Shown here: positions 7,289-14,214 of the stretch, one piece after another
Layout of the letters: the number at the start of each line of letters is the position of its first letter
Numbering within the stretch: position 1 is the stretch's first letter
Source of the DNA: RGIG5057 sp964642045
GTDB taxonomy: Bacteria > Bacillota > Clostridia > TANB77 > CAG-465
DNA length: 15,218 nt
Reading direction: 5' to 3'
Assembly: GCA_964642045.1 (NCBI GenBank)
Contig: CAZXLZ010000028.1
Span: 1-15,218, forward strand
Translations under genes and position numbers: made by a program
Notes under the pieces: generated by a model
Told to the model about the DNA's origin: nothing
Seen by the model: only the letters and a program-made list of their open reading frames with translations
The model's database searches: none

Positions 7289-8131
7289 ATGGCACCAAAA
7301 GATAGAGGAATGTATTCAGTAGAAGAAATTATAAAAGCTCGGGATGAAGCCTTAAAGGAAAGATCAGATAAGTCTAAAGAATATCAGGCAAATCTCGATA
7401 AGAAATCGCAGGAGTTCTTAGACGTCTTTATACCTGGAGTTTTCGATAAAATCGATAAAAACCAGGTACCTTCTAATGATGTTATTAAATTAAATATATT
7501 CACTACTCCTCATTCAATTAGTTATGAATGCTATAATGATTCAGGGACAACAAGTTTTAATGATGTTTCTACAGATTATAACTCAGAAATTGTATACAAT
7601 GCCGTTTCGAGATTTAATCCTAATAAACATGCTTTTAAACTTTATGAATCTTATGCTGGTGAAGATTTATATTGTTGCCATTATACATTTTGCCAAAATT
7701 ATGTTAACGCAGAAAAAGAGGAACATGAGGATAAAGTACTGACAGAAGATGCAAGACAGTTTATTTACCATTTCTTACTTCCTGAACTTGGCAATGTAGC
7801 ATGCAATAACCCTGATTATAAAGAGGTGTTCTTAACTCTATTTATTACACCCTATGGAGCATTTTTTATAGGTAATGTACATGAAGAAAAGTTCTCTTCT
7901 GTCTTTGATAAGAAATCTAATGCTGAATTTGTACATTACAAACCTGAGGTTATAAGAAGAGCTGCTGAAATATGCAATAACGACAAAAGAAAACTTGAAC
8001 CTGTAACTGCTAACATTTGTACATTAAGTATTAATGATAACACTGATGATACCTCTCAAAAATCAAATGACTTCGAATCACAAATGGAGAAAATTGTTTT
8101 TAAACTTGAACTTCCAAGTGAAGCCAAATAA
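7289..8131 (+). CDS. Array paralogue 2: two-module protein of unknown function (280 aa)
   Basis: Same family as paralogue 1. After a charged, probably coiled-coil N-terminus (about 10-45) come module 1 (about 40-138: QEFLDVFIPGVFDKI, strand IKLNIFTTPHSISYECY, helix SEIVYNAVSRF, strand YCCHYTF) and module 2 (about 152-276: DARQFIYHFLLPELG, strand FLTLFITPYGAFFIG, helix KPEVIRRAAEIC, final strand EKIVFKLEL). A Ser/Thr/Asp-rich linker (about 247-262) precedes the last strand. No signal peptide. AAGGAGG is 10 nt from the ATG. It is the third gene of unit 1, followed 49 bp later by spoVG. No catalytic motif seen; function unknown. Confidence 0.85.
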   Translation: MAPKDRGMYSVEEIIKARDEALKERSDKSKEYQANLDKKSQEFLDVFIPGVFDKIDKNQVPSNDVIKLNIFTTPHSISYECYNDSGTTSFNDVSTDYNSEIVYNAVSRFNPNKHAFKLYESYAGEDLYCCHYTFCQNYVNAEKEEHEDKVLTEDARQFIYHFLLPELGNVACNNPDYKEVFLTLFITPYGAFFIGNVHEEKFSSVFDKKSNAEFVHYKPEVIRRAAEICNNDKRKLEPVTANICTLSINDNTDDTSQKSNDFESQMEKIVFKLELPSEAK

Positions 8132-8180
8132 GCTTTTTAAACAATAATGAAAAACATTTAAGAAAGGTAGTAAAAACACT

Positions 8181-8450
8181 ATGAAAATAACTGACATAAA
8201 AATAAAGAAATTAACTCCTAATTCAAATACAAGAATGAGAGGCATTGCTTCTATAACTTTGGATAATGCACTTGTAGTGCATGATATCAAGATTATTGAA
8301 GGTACAGATAGACTATTTTTAGCTATGCCCAGTAGAAAAACTTCAAATGGAGAATTTCAGGACATAGTCCATCCTATTACCCCTGAAGCAAGAAAGATGA
8401 TAGAGGAAAAAGTTATTGCAAAATATAAAGAAATTATTAGCAAAAAATAA
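8181..8450 (+). CDS. spoVG: SpoVG family regulator (89 aa)
   Basis: SpoVG is a small nucleic-acid-binding regulator found across Firmicutes, linked to sporulation, cell division and post-transcriptional control. Hallmarks are all present: the N-terminal MKITDIKIKKL strand, ASITLDNALVVHDIKIIEG in the middle, FLAMPSRKTSNGEFQDIVHPI, then a C-terminal helix with ARKMIEEKVIAKYKE. The length of 89 residues is normal. The ribosome binding site is weak (AAAGG about 12 nt upstream), unlike the strong AGGAGG sites of its neighbours, so its translation may be lower than that of the paralogues. It closes unit 1, directly before a strong terminator. Finding spoVG inside an array of unknown paralogues is unusual and suggests co-regulation with them. 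Confidence 0.93.
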   Translation: MKITDIKIKKLTPNSNTRMRGIASITLDNALVVHDIKIIEGTDRLFLAMPSRKTSNGEFQDIVHPITPEARKMIEEKVIAKYKEIISKK

Positions 8451-8480
8451 ATTTAAGACAATTAAGAAAAAATACAATCA

Positions 8481-8511
8481 GAGAAAAGGATTAATTTCCT
8501 TTTCTTTTTTT
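8481..8511 (+). terminator. Intrinsic terminator of array unit 1
   Basis: AGAAAAGGA (8482-8490) pairs perfectly with TCCTTTTCT (8497-8505) around TTAATT, followed by a run of six further T residues. It isolates unit 1 from the promoter at 8535. Confidence 0.9.
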
Positions 8512-8534
8512 GTACATATGTTTTTATGTTTTCA

Positions 8535-8563
8535 TTGATTTATGATATTCACTGTGATATAAT
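8535..8563 (+). promoter_or_regulatory. σA extended -10 promoter, array unit 2
   Basis: TTGATT (8535-8540), 17 bp, TATAAT (8558-8563), with TGA before the -10 hexamer. It is a near copy of the unit 1 promoter, including TTTTTATGTT upstream and CACTGTGATATAATA at the -10. The leader again holds CAAATTTA and an A-run/T-run before AGGAGG. Confidence 0.85.
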
Positions 8564-8618
8564 ACTTTTGCAAATTTATACCTTAATACTAAAAAATTTT
8601 TTAGGAGGATTTATATCT

Positions 8619-9440
8619 ATGAAAGATAATGCTAAAACTAATCCATTTGATGCTCTTTTTAATATAAAAAAAGAGCGCTCCCTTATTGCTAATAGCAAAA
8701 AAAAGCAAAAATCAGAAGAATTTGAAAACTCAGTTAAAACCTTTGTAGACAAATATCTGGTTGACCTTTTTCTTTCTTTTGACCAAGAAAGACTTCCGTC
8801 AAAAACAAAGCTATTTGCGGAAGTATACTCTACTCCTCTTGGCTCTTACTTTAAATGTTATGATAAAGAAAATATCGTAACATTTGAAACTAGCAGTGAG
8901 TATACATCTGATGTAGTAAGTTATGCAGTCTCAAATTATCTGCCAAATATTAATATAAATCTTGATAAGTATAGTGATAATCCCAAAGAAAATGATACCT
9001 TTCATGCTATATTTTCGTATAACTTTATTAACCAAAAAAAATCAAAAGAAGAAAATATTAAAATTACTAAGGATGCTAATGTATTTGTCGAAAAATTCCT
9101 AATTCCTCAGTTTGAAAGTAAAATAAAAGAATTAGATGATAAAGAATACTATGATTTATCCATAGCATGCTTCTTCAACTGCTTCGGCGCATTCTTCTGC
9201 TATCAATTAACAAAAGATAGAAAAGGTGAACTCGTTACAGAAACTTCTATGGAACCTCTTTTGTATTCAAAAGAAGTTGTTATAAAAGCTGCTTCTCTTC
9301 CTTATTTTGATAATAAAGGTAAAGTATGTTCAAGTATATCAGATATCAAAAATTTATGCGAACGTATCAAAGGCACTATACATGAGTTTGGACGTGATTT
9401 TGGAGATAGCATCATAATTACTTTTACTCTAAAACACTAA
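8619..9440 (+). CDS. Array paralogue 3: two-module protein of unknown function (273 aa)
   Basis: Same unknown family. A basic N-terminal stretch (about 17-33, KKER and KKKQK) precedes module 1 (about 36-137: VKTFVDKYLVDLF, strand LFAEVYSTPLGSYFKCY, helix TSDVVSYAVSNY, strand FHAIFSYNF) and module 2 (about 150-273: ANVFVEKFLIPQFESKI, strand LSIACFFNCFGAFFCY, helix SKEVVIKAASL, final strand DSIIITFTLKH). I chose ATG 8619 because TTAGGAGGA sits about 10 nt upstream; the open frame reaches back to 8526, but that part covers the promoter. No signal peptide. Module 2 has several Cys (about 184, 188 and 194 region) without a clear metal-site spacing. First gene of unit 2. Confidence 0.85.
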   Translation: MKDNAKTNPFDALFNIKKERSLIANSKKKQKSEEFENSVKTFVDKYLVDLFLSFDQERLPSKTKLFAEVYSTPLGSYFKCYDKENIVTFETSSEYTSDVVSYAVSNYLPNININLDKYSDNPKENDTFHAIFSYNFINQKKSKEENIKITKDANVFVEKFLIPQFESKIKELDDKEYYDLSIACFFNCFGAFFCYQLTKDRKGELVTETSMEPLLYSKEVVIKAASLPYFDNKGKVCSSISDIKNLCERIKGTIHEFGRDFGDSIIITFTLKH

Positions 9441-9500
9441 TTTACATATTATAACGCATATAAAATTATTTTACTATAATAAAGATGGAGGAACAATTAT

Positions 9501-10685
9501 ATGTCTATAAAAACAGAGCTTAAAGAAGAATATCTTAAATGCTTCAACGAGCAGTTAAGCATTAAAAGGAAAAATGAGGAAACTTTGGATGAACTTGCAA
9601 ATGACTTTTTTTACACCCTTCTACTTCCACTTTTTAAAGTGATTGAAAGTATAACTAATAAATTCGAGGGTATCCGGTTTTATGCTGACAAATCTAGAAT
9701 TAACTTTAGTTTAGTTAAATATTTCATACCACTCGATAAATCACCTGGCGGCGAAGAAATTTATCTTGGCTCATCAAATAAATATAACTATGATATTGTA
9801 AGGCATGTATTTTGCTATTCTAATTTTATAAAATTTGGAATAGAACCATCATACCATAATACTGACACATCTACAGGTATATTTACTGTTAGCAGAAACC
9901 GTGTGGAAGGCATATCTGTAGATGTCCCTAAATATGTAAGTGTCATATTTGATGATAACATGAAAAAAGTTATAAAAGGTGAATGTGAAAAAAGATCTTT
10001 AGCAAATGCAGATTTTTTGGCTACAGAATTTGTTAATAACCATCTGCTTGTTAAATTTAATAGCTTATTACATTATTTAAGAAATGATGATGATACTATA
10101 ACTTTAACCTTTTATACAAACAGATTATGTAGCACATGCCACAGTCATATATCATATGATGAAACTTGTGAAAAGGACTTAGATGATCACTGCGGCTACA
10201 CATATGATGTTTTACAAAAAGCATCTGAATGCAATATAATAAATAGCCCTTTAAAAGAGCTTGGTGATAAATCAAAAGTCTTTTTCATAAAATCGGATTA
10301 TGATGAAGTGCAAAAAGCAGTAACATTTACACTTATGTCAGAAAAGAAAAAGGAGGCTTTAGATAATGAATTAAACTCATTTTTTGAAGATTTCTTAATT
10401 CCACTACTAATAAAGTCACATGAAAAAAATAAAGGTTCCTGTCCATCTGTCCATTTTTATTTCACTGATGAATTTGGTTTTTATTATTCTCCAAAGTTTA
10501 ATTATAACGAAGGATTTGGTGCATGTGATTATGATTTTGCTTTTGTAAAAGAAGCTTCTAAAAATGCCTCAAAACATGACATAAAATCTGGTATACTTAA
10601 TTACGAGGAATTTACTTTTATTGATTTGGCACCTAATAAACCTGCACGTTGTATCAGTTTTTGCGTTGATCTTCTTGAAGATTAA
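9501..10685 (+). CDS. Array paralogue 4: three-module protein with a Cys/His cluster (394 aa)
   Basis: Longest member. Charged N-terminal helix (1-28), module 1 (about 28-133, with EIYLGSSNKYNYDIV as in the paralogues at 10883 and 13124), module 2 (about 168-280: FLATEFVNNHLLVKFNSLL, strand TITLTFYTN, helix TYDVLQKASEC, strand AVTFTLMSE) and module 3 (about 286-391: FFEDFLIPLLIKSH, CPSVHFYFTDEFGFYY, helix FVKEASKNAS, strand CISFCVDLL). Module 2 uniquely holds Cys210, Cys213, His214, His216, Cys223, His230 and Cys231, which could bind a metal such as zinc; this is inference from spacing only. GGAGG lies 9 nt before the ATG. It follows paralogue 3 by 60 bp and is probably co-transcribed. Confidence 0.85.
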   Translation: MSIKTELKEEYLKCFNEQLSIKRKNEETLDELANDFFYTLLLPLFKVIESITNKFEGIRFYADKSRINFSLVKYFIPLDKSPGGEEIYLGSSNKYNYDIVRHVFCYSNFIKFGIEPSYHNTDTSTGIFTVSRNRVEGISVDVPKYVSVIFDDNMKKVIKGECEKRSLANADFLATEFVNNHLLVKFNSLLHYLRNDDDTITLTFYTNRLCSTCHSHISYDETCEKDLDDHCGYTYDVLQKASECNIINSPLKELGDKSKVFFIKSDYDEVQKAVTFTLMSEKKKEALDNELNSFFEDFLIPLLIKSHEKNKGSCPSVHFYFTDEFGFYYSPKFNYNEGFGACDYDFAFVKEASKNASKHDIKSGILNYEEFTFIDLAPNKPARCISFCVDLLED

Positions 10686-10710
10686 CAAAAGTAATAAAAT
10701 ATGATTTTTT

Positions 10711-10745
10711 ATACCCTAAACTTATAAAGTTTGGGGTATTTTTTA
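10711..10745 (+). terminator. Intrinsic terminator of array unit 2
   Basis: ATACCCTAAACTT (10711-10723) pairs with AAGTTTGGGGTAT (10727-10739), 12 Watson-Crick pairs and one T-G, with a three-base loop and a T-run behind it. Confidence 0.9.
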
Positions 10746-10796
10746 ATATTATCATATTTAAGTTTACGTATTCCTTATATTATAACAAACTTTTTG

Positions 10797-10825
10797 TTGC
10801 ATTATGTAAACATTTGTGATATAAT
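10797..10825 (+). promoter_or_regulatory. σA extended -10 promoter, array unit 3
   Basis: TTGCAT (10797-10802), 17 bp, TATAAT (10820-10825), TGA before the -10 hexamer. The leader shares TTTTGCAAATTTA with unit 2 and CTTTAATAA-ATTT-GGAGG with the units at 12098 and 13124. Confidence 0.8.
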
Positions 10826-10882
10826 AGTTTTGCAAATTTAGCAAAGCAAAAACTTTAATAAAATTTTTGGAGGAAAATCAAA

Positions 10883-11962
10883 ATGAAGAAAAATACTCTG
10901 ACTTTATCCGCAATGAAAGACTTTGTAGACGAAATTCGGGAAGAAACTGAATGTGCAAATGCTTTAAGAAATGAGGATATAGAACATGAACAGTGTATAG
11001 AAAAAAAACGTTCAGCAGGTCTTATTCTTGAGTTTTTAAGCCCTCAATTTGAAAAGTTATTTGAAGCTGATACAACAAACACTTATAAAATAGCTATACT
11101 TTGCTGCACTAGCCCGCTTGGCTTTGAATACTACAATTATAGTAATTATTCCCATAAAATTTATCTTGGAACAAGCACAGAATATACTGATGATGATTTT
11201 TTTAGATTAATTAATGAATTTTGGGAAGATTACTCCTCTACTGGAATAGAATATGAAAAAACAGTTTATGGTATTTTGTTTTCCAAGACATATTCTGAAG
11301 ATATGATAGAAGAAAAATTTACATCAAAAGCAAAAAAATTTATTGATACATACTTAAACAATAAATTTAATGAAATACACAAAAACGAAAAAAAAGCTAC
11401 ATTAGAAATAACTCTTTATAGAATGGAAAATGCTGCCCATATCGAAACTGGTGATGGACATTTTAAAGAACTTTCTATGCCATATAATACTATCACACGT
11501 GTTTTAGACCATATAAGAGATGGTTATGCAAATAAGGATGGGGTATATAGAACAACTGCAACGTTTAGAGATGACTTAAAAGAGATAACCTTTAAGCGCA
11601 CATTCTTAAAAGAAGAAAATATACTTAAAGATAAAGCAAGAGAATTTATCCAAAATACAGTCATTCCGTATATCAAAGATGCACATTCTCAAACTCCACA
11701 TGTCCTTCCTTCTGTAAGCTTTCTTTTTGGTAAAAAAATTAGTTTTTGGCATTTAGGTACTTTTGACCAGAAATTAAGTAGCCAAAACTTCGGTTTTAAC
11801 AATGAAGAGTATGATGTCGTAAAAATGGCAGCAGAAATATTACAAGCTGACTACTTCTCAATATCGGCAGATTATGATACTATCCTGCTTAACGGTTTAA
11901 CATGTGAAGCTTTCAATAAAATAAGATTCTATATAGCTTCAACTGACGACTATCCTTTTTAA
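10883..11962 (+). CDS. Array paralogue 5: three-module protein of unknown function (359 aa)
   Basis: Same unknown family, same length and order as the gene at 13124. A charged helical N-terminus (1-45) is followed by module 1 (about 46-137: LILEFLSPQFEKLF, strand with CTSPLGFEYY, then KIYLGTSTEYTDDDFF), module 2 (about 149-241: AKKFIDTYLNNKFNEI, later IRDGYANKDGVY and strand EITFKRTF) and module 3 (about 250-355: AREFIQNTVIPYIKDA, LPSVSFLFGKKISFWHL, helix EEYDVVKMAAEIL, strand KIRFYIAS). The DGYAN/VY motif is conserved in three paralogues and is the best candidate for a functional site. No signal peptide; presumably cytosolic. GGAGG precedes the ATG. Single-gene unit with its own promoter and downstream hairpin. 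Confidence 0.85.
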   Translation: MKKNTLTLSAMKDFVDEIREETECANALRNEDIEHEQCIEKKRSAGLILEFLSPQFEKLFEADTTNTYKIAILCCTSPLGFEYYNYSNYSHKIYLGTSTEYTDDDFFRLINEFWEDYSSTGIEYEKTVYGILFSKTYSEDMIEEKFTSKAKKFIDTYLNNKFNEIHKNEKKATLEITLYRMENAAHIETGDGHFKELSMPYNTITRVLDHIRDGYANKDGVYRTTATFRDDLKEITFKRTFLKEENILKDKAREFIQNTVIPYIKDAHSQTPHVLPSVSFLFGKKISFWHLGTFDQKLSSQNFGFNNEEYDVVKMAAEILQADYFSISADYDTILLNGLTCEAFNKIRFYIASTDDYPF

Positions 11963-11969
11963 AGTAAGC

Positions 11970-12003
11970 ATCACCTCCAATAATAATATTGGAGGTGATA
12001 TTT
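11970..12003 (+). terminator. Hairpin after array unit 3, probable terminator
   Basis: A perfect 13-bp stem (11970-11982 with 11987-11999) with an ATAA loop. The tail is only ATTTATATA, weaker than that of the other terminators here. The 5' arm contains ATCACCTCC, the same as the conserved anti-Shine-Dalgarno end of 16S rRNA, and the 3' arm contains its complement GGAGGTGAT. Confidence 0.75.
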
Positions 12004-12014
12004 ATATATACAAT

Positions 12015-12043
12015 TTGCAATATTACTATTTATATGATATAAT
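12015..12043 (+). promoter_or_regulatory. σA extended -10 promoter, array unit 4
   Basis: TTGCAA (12015-12020), 17 bp, TATAAT (12038-12043) with TGA in front. It starts only 15 bp after the preceding hairpin. The leader ends in AATAAATTTTTGGAGG. Confidence 0.8.
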
Positions 12044-12097
12044 TCCAAAGCGGTAAGATAAAAATAAAAATTTTAATAAATTTTTGGAGGTATAAAA

Positions 12098-12781
12098 ATG
12101 GAAAATAACTGTATAAATTCTTCACAAAGCGTGACAAAAAAGCAGGCTTTAAGTAAAAAACAAAGAATTGAACGAGTAAAAAAGTTAATCTTTAATTTTC
12201 TTATACCAAAATGTGATGAATTATTCTTACATAATTTTTATAACCAATCTGATATTCAAATAATATGCTACTATACAAAGTCTGGCTTTGAATATTACAG
12301 TAATGCTATAGGTTACGAAAAACTTTCATATCTTGGAACAAGTAGTAGTTATACGTGTGATGATTTTAAGCTCGCCTCTTCTATTAATTCAAATGAGATG
12401 GCTAAGATCAATATATCTATAATTCAAAAAGATAATGCTTTTTTCTTTACTAAACATTATTCATGTCATGAAACCTCAACCTTGTTTAATAAAAAGGCTA
12501 AAGAATTTATTGATATACATCTAAATAAACAAATGGACTCATGCTATGCACTTAATGAAAGCCACTCTGTTGATATAACTCTAAACATTATGCATGATTA
12601 TGGTCATCTTGAATATAAGGGCGTATTTTTAGGTGAAGTATTTGTTCCAAATACAATAATTCCTAATATACTTTCACTTATTAATGATGGCTATGCAAAC
12701 AAAGACGAAGAGTATGTTACTAAAGCTGTACATGATAAATCGGCTAACCTAATTACATTTACACGTACTTATACTAAGTAA
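12098..12781 (+). CDS. Array paralogue 6: short two-module member (227 aa)
   Basis: Same family, closest in layout to the genes at 10883 and 13124, but it has only modules 1 and 2. Module 1 (about 27-121) has KLIFNFLIPKCDELF, GFEYY and SYLGTSSSYTCDDF. Module 2 (about 132-225) has AKEFIDIHLNKQM, INDGYANKDEEY and the strand LITFTRTYTK, where the protein ends. The two close relatives continue at exactly this point into module 3, so this copy either lost its third module or represents the shorter ancestral form. The stop is doubled (TAA TAA), and a terminator follows within 10 bp. GGAGGT precedes ATG. No signal peptide. Confidence 0.85.
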   Translation: MENNCINSSQSVTKKQALSKKQRIERVKKLIFNFLIPKCDELFLHNFYNQSDIQIICYYTKSGFEYYSNAIGYEKLSYLGTSSSYTCDDFKLASSINSNEMAKINISIIQKDNAFFFTKHYSCHETSTLFNKKAKEFIDIHLNKQMDSCYALNESHSVDITLNIMHDYGHLEYKGVFLGEVFVPNTIIPNILSLINDGYANKDEEYVTKAVHDKSANLITFTRTYTK

Positions 12782-12791
12782 TAATTAATTT

Positions 12792-12830
12792 GAACACCGG
12801 TTACAATTAACCAGTGTTCTTAATTTTATT
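12792..12830 (+). terminator. Hairpin terminator after array unit 4
   Basis: GAACACCGGTTA (12792-12803) pairs with TAACCAGTGTTC (12808-12819) with one C-A mismatch and a CAAT loop; flanking AATTAA/TTAATT may extend it. The tail TTAATTTTATT is moderately T-rich. Confidence 0.7.
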
Positions 12831-13042
12831 ATAACATTATTATAGGTCTTATTTCTTTTATTCCAAAATTATATTGTGCTAGAGTATGCTCTCTAGTTTC
12901 TTTTTTAAGTTCCTGTTAAGGTCGGAATCACCAGCTTTTTTTAATAATAACAATAAATTTATTATCATCATTATTATATACGTTATACAAAATTTTATAT
13001 TAAAGTTCAATACTTTTAAAAATTTTTATATCTTTAAGCATC
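12831..13042. other. Intergenic gap with no clear gene; possible short leftward transcript
   Basis: No plus-strand gene and no remnant of a third module were found. On the minus strand, TTGAAC (complement of 13005-13010), 17 bp and TATAAC (complement of 12982-12987) form a promoter-like pair. About 14 bp beyond it an ATG opens a 29-codon frame ending at 12879 (12879-12968). It has no Shine-Dalgarno site. A neighbouring frame continues to 12829 with clean codons. A 6-bp hairpin CTAGAG/CTCTAG lies at 12879-12896. All of this may be chance in AT-rich DNA. Confidence 0.3.
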
Positions 13043-13071
13043 TTGATTTATGTAATCTTTTATGATATAAT
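13043..13071 (+). promoter_or_regulatory. σA extended -10 promoter, array unit 5
   Basis: TTGATT (13043-13048), 17 bp, TATAAT (13066-13071), TGA before the -10 hexamer. The leader carries AAACTTTAATAACATTTGGAGGT, close to that of the units at 10883 and 12098. Confidence 0.8.
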
Positions 13072-13123
13072 AGTTATGTAATTCATTAAAACCAAACTTT
13101 AATAACATTTGGAGGTATATAAA

Positions 13124-14203
13124 ATGGCAAAAAAAGAAAGCTCAAAAATAGATTTTGCAATTTCACTTTCTAAAAAGGTTGATGCTGAAATATGCAAAAT
13201 AGCCAAAAAGATTGAAGAAGAAAAAAATGATGCGAAAAGATTCTGCGAAAGCATGGTAAATGACTTTATCATACCAGAGTTTGATAAACTTATGTTAAAG
13301 TCTATAGGTGATGAAACCACATTCAGGATAACATTTTACTTAAGTCCATTTGGGTGTGAGTATTACATTGTTAGGAATTCTTTGGAAATCTATCTTGGCT
13401 CAAACGCTAATTATGGATGTAAAGAATTTAAAGAACTATCCAATAATCCTTCTATTTTGGATGATTTCAACATTAGTATTATTAAAGAAGAAACTGGATA
13501 TTTTATCCAACTGCAAAAATCATACAGTACAAAGGAAATGACAAATACACGTAAACTGCAGGCATTAACATTTATCGATACAGTATTAAACCCTACCTTT
13601 AATGCGTTATATGAATCACAGCCTCAAGCTGGAATTAGCCTACATATTTGCTTAATTCATAACAACGGAATACTTGCACATAATGACGATTTTATTTGTA
13701 GTGTTACTAATGCATTAAGTATGAAGGACTGTATTATTAATGCTATAGACAATGGGTATGCAAATACAGAGGGAGTGTATGAAACAAAAGCTTGGTATCT
13801 TAGTAACGCTAATTTCATCATCTTCAGCAGAACATATTTTAAAGAAGATGAAATTCTGAAAGAAAAAGCTAGGGCATTTATAGAAAGTACTGTAAAGCCG
13901 TGTTTAAAGACTGCATATGAGTTAGAAAAATCCTGCTATCCATCTGTACGCTTTTTCTTAAAAGATAATCTGAAATTTTGGACTTTATCATACATTACAA
14001 AAAATGCGTCAAATAAAAATATGGGATTTGTAGATACTGATTACGAAATTGTAAAAAAGGCTGCAGAAATATCATATGACGAATATAAAATAAACTCTTC
14101 AATTGATACTAACATACGTAACATAACATTTGAAAAATTATTAAATTCTGAATTTGATGCTGTTATAAGTTTCTATTTAAAAAGCTTTAAGGACGACAAA
14201 TAA
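13124..14203 (+). CDS. Array paralogue 7: three-module protein of unknown function (359 aa)
   Basis: Closest relative of the gene at 10883, with identical length and module order. A charged, probably coiled-coil N-terminus (about 15-40) precedes module 1 (about 42-134: MVNDFIIPEFDKLM, YLSPFGCEYY, EIYLGSNANYGCKEF), module 2 (about 146-238: ALTFIDTVLNPTFNAL, IDNGYANTEGVY, strand FIIFSRTY) and module 3 (about 248-354: ARAFIESTVKPCLKTA, YPSVRFFLKDNLKFW, helix DYEIVKKAAEIS, strand AVISFYLKS). ATG 13124 is chosen because GGAGGT at 13111-13116 precedes it; an in-frame TTG at 13109 lies upstream of that ribosome binding site. Single-gene unit at the right edge of the array. Function unknown. Confidence 0.85.
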   Translation: MAKKESSKIDFAISLSKKVDAEICKIAKKIEEEKNDAKRFCESMVNDFIIPEFDKLMLKSIGDETTFRITFYLSPFGCEYYIVRNSLEIYLGSNANYGCKEFKELSNNPSILDDFNISIIKEETGYFIQLQKSYSTKEMTNTRKLQALTFIDTVLNPTFNALYESQPQAGISLHICLIHNNGILAHNDDFICSVTNALSMKDCIINAIDNGYANTEGVYETKAWYLSNANFIIFSRTYFKEDEILKEKARAFIESTVKPCLKTAYELEKSCYPSVRFFLKDNLKFWTLSYITKNASNKNMGFVDTDYEIVKKAAEISYDEYKINSSIDTNIRNITFEKLLNSEFDAVISFYLKSFKDDK

Positions 14204-14214
14204 AATTAAAGCTA

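Noticed and set aside
7524..7742. Plus-strand frame inside paralogue 2, and similar short frames inside glmS and paralogue 7
   Set aside because: Out-of-frame shadows of genes with clear homology or family membership.
8526..8618. Longer N-terminus for paralogue 3 from ATG 8526
   Set aside because: The stretch covers the -35/-10 promoter and leader shared with the other units; AGGAGG sits before ATG 8619.
12879..12896. CTAGAG/CTCTAG hairpin as a terminator or operator
   Set aside because: Only six base pairs and no T-run on either strand; such a palindrome is not significant by itself.
13109..13123. TTG start for paralogue 7
   Set aside because: It lies upstream of and overlaps the GGAGGT ribosome binding site that serves ATG 13124.
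5938..14203. CRISPR array or toxin-antitoxin locus as an explanation for repetition
   Set aside because: The repetition is at protein-module and promoter level, without short regular repeats and spacers, and no toxin fold or toxin-sized partner is recognisable.
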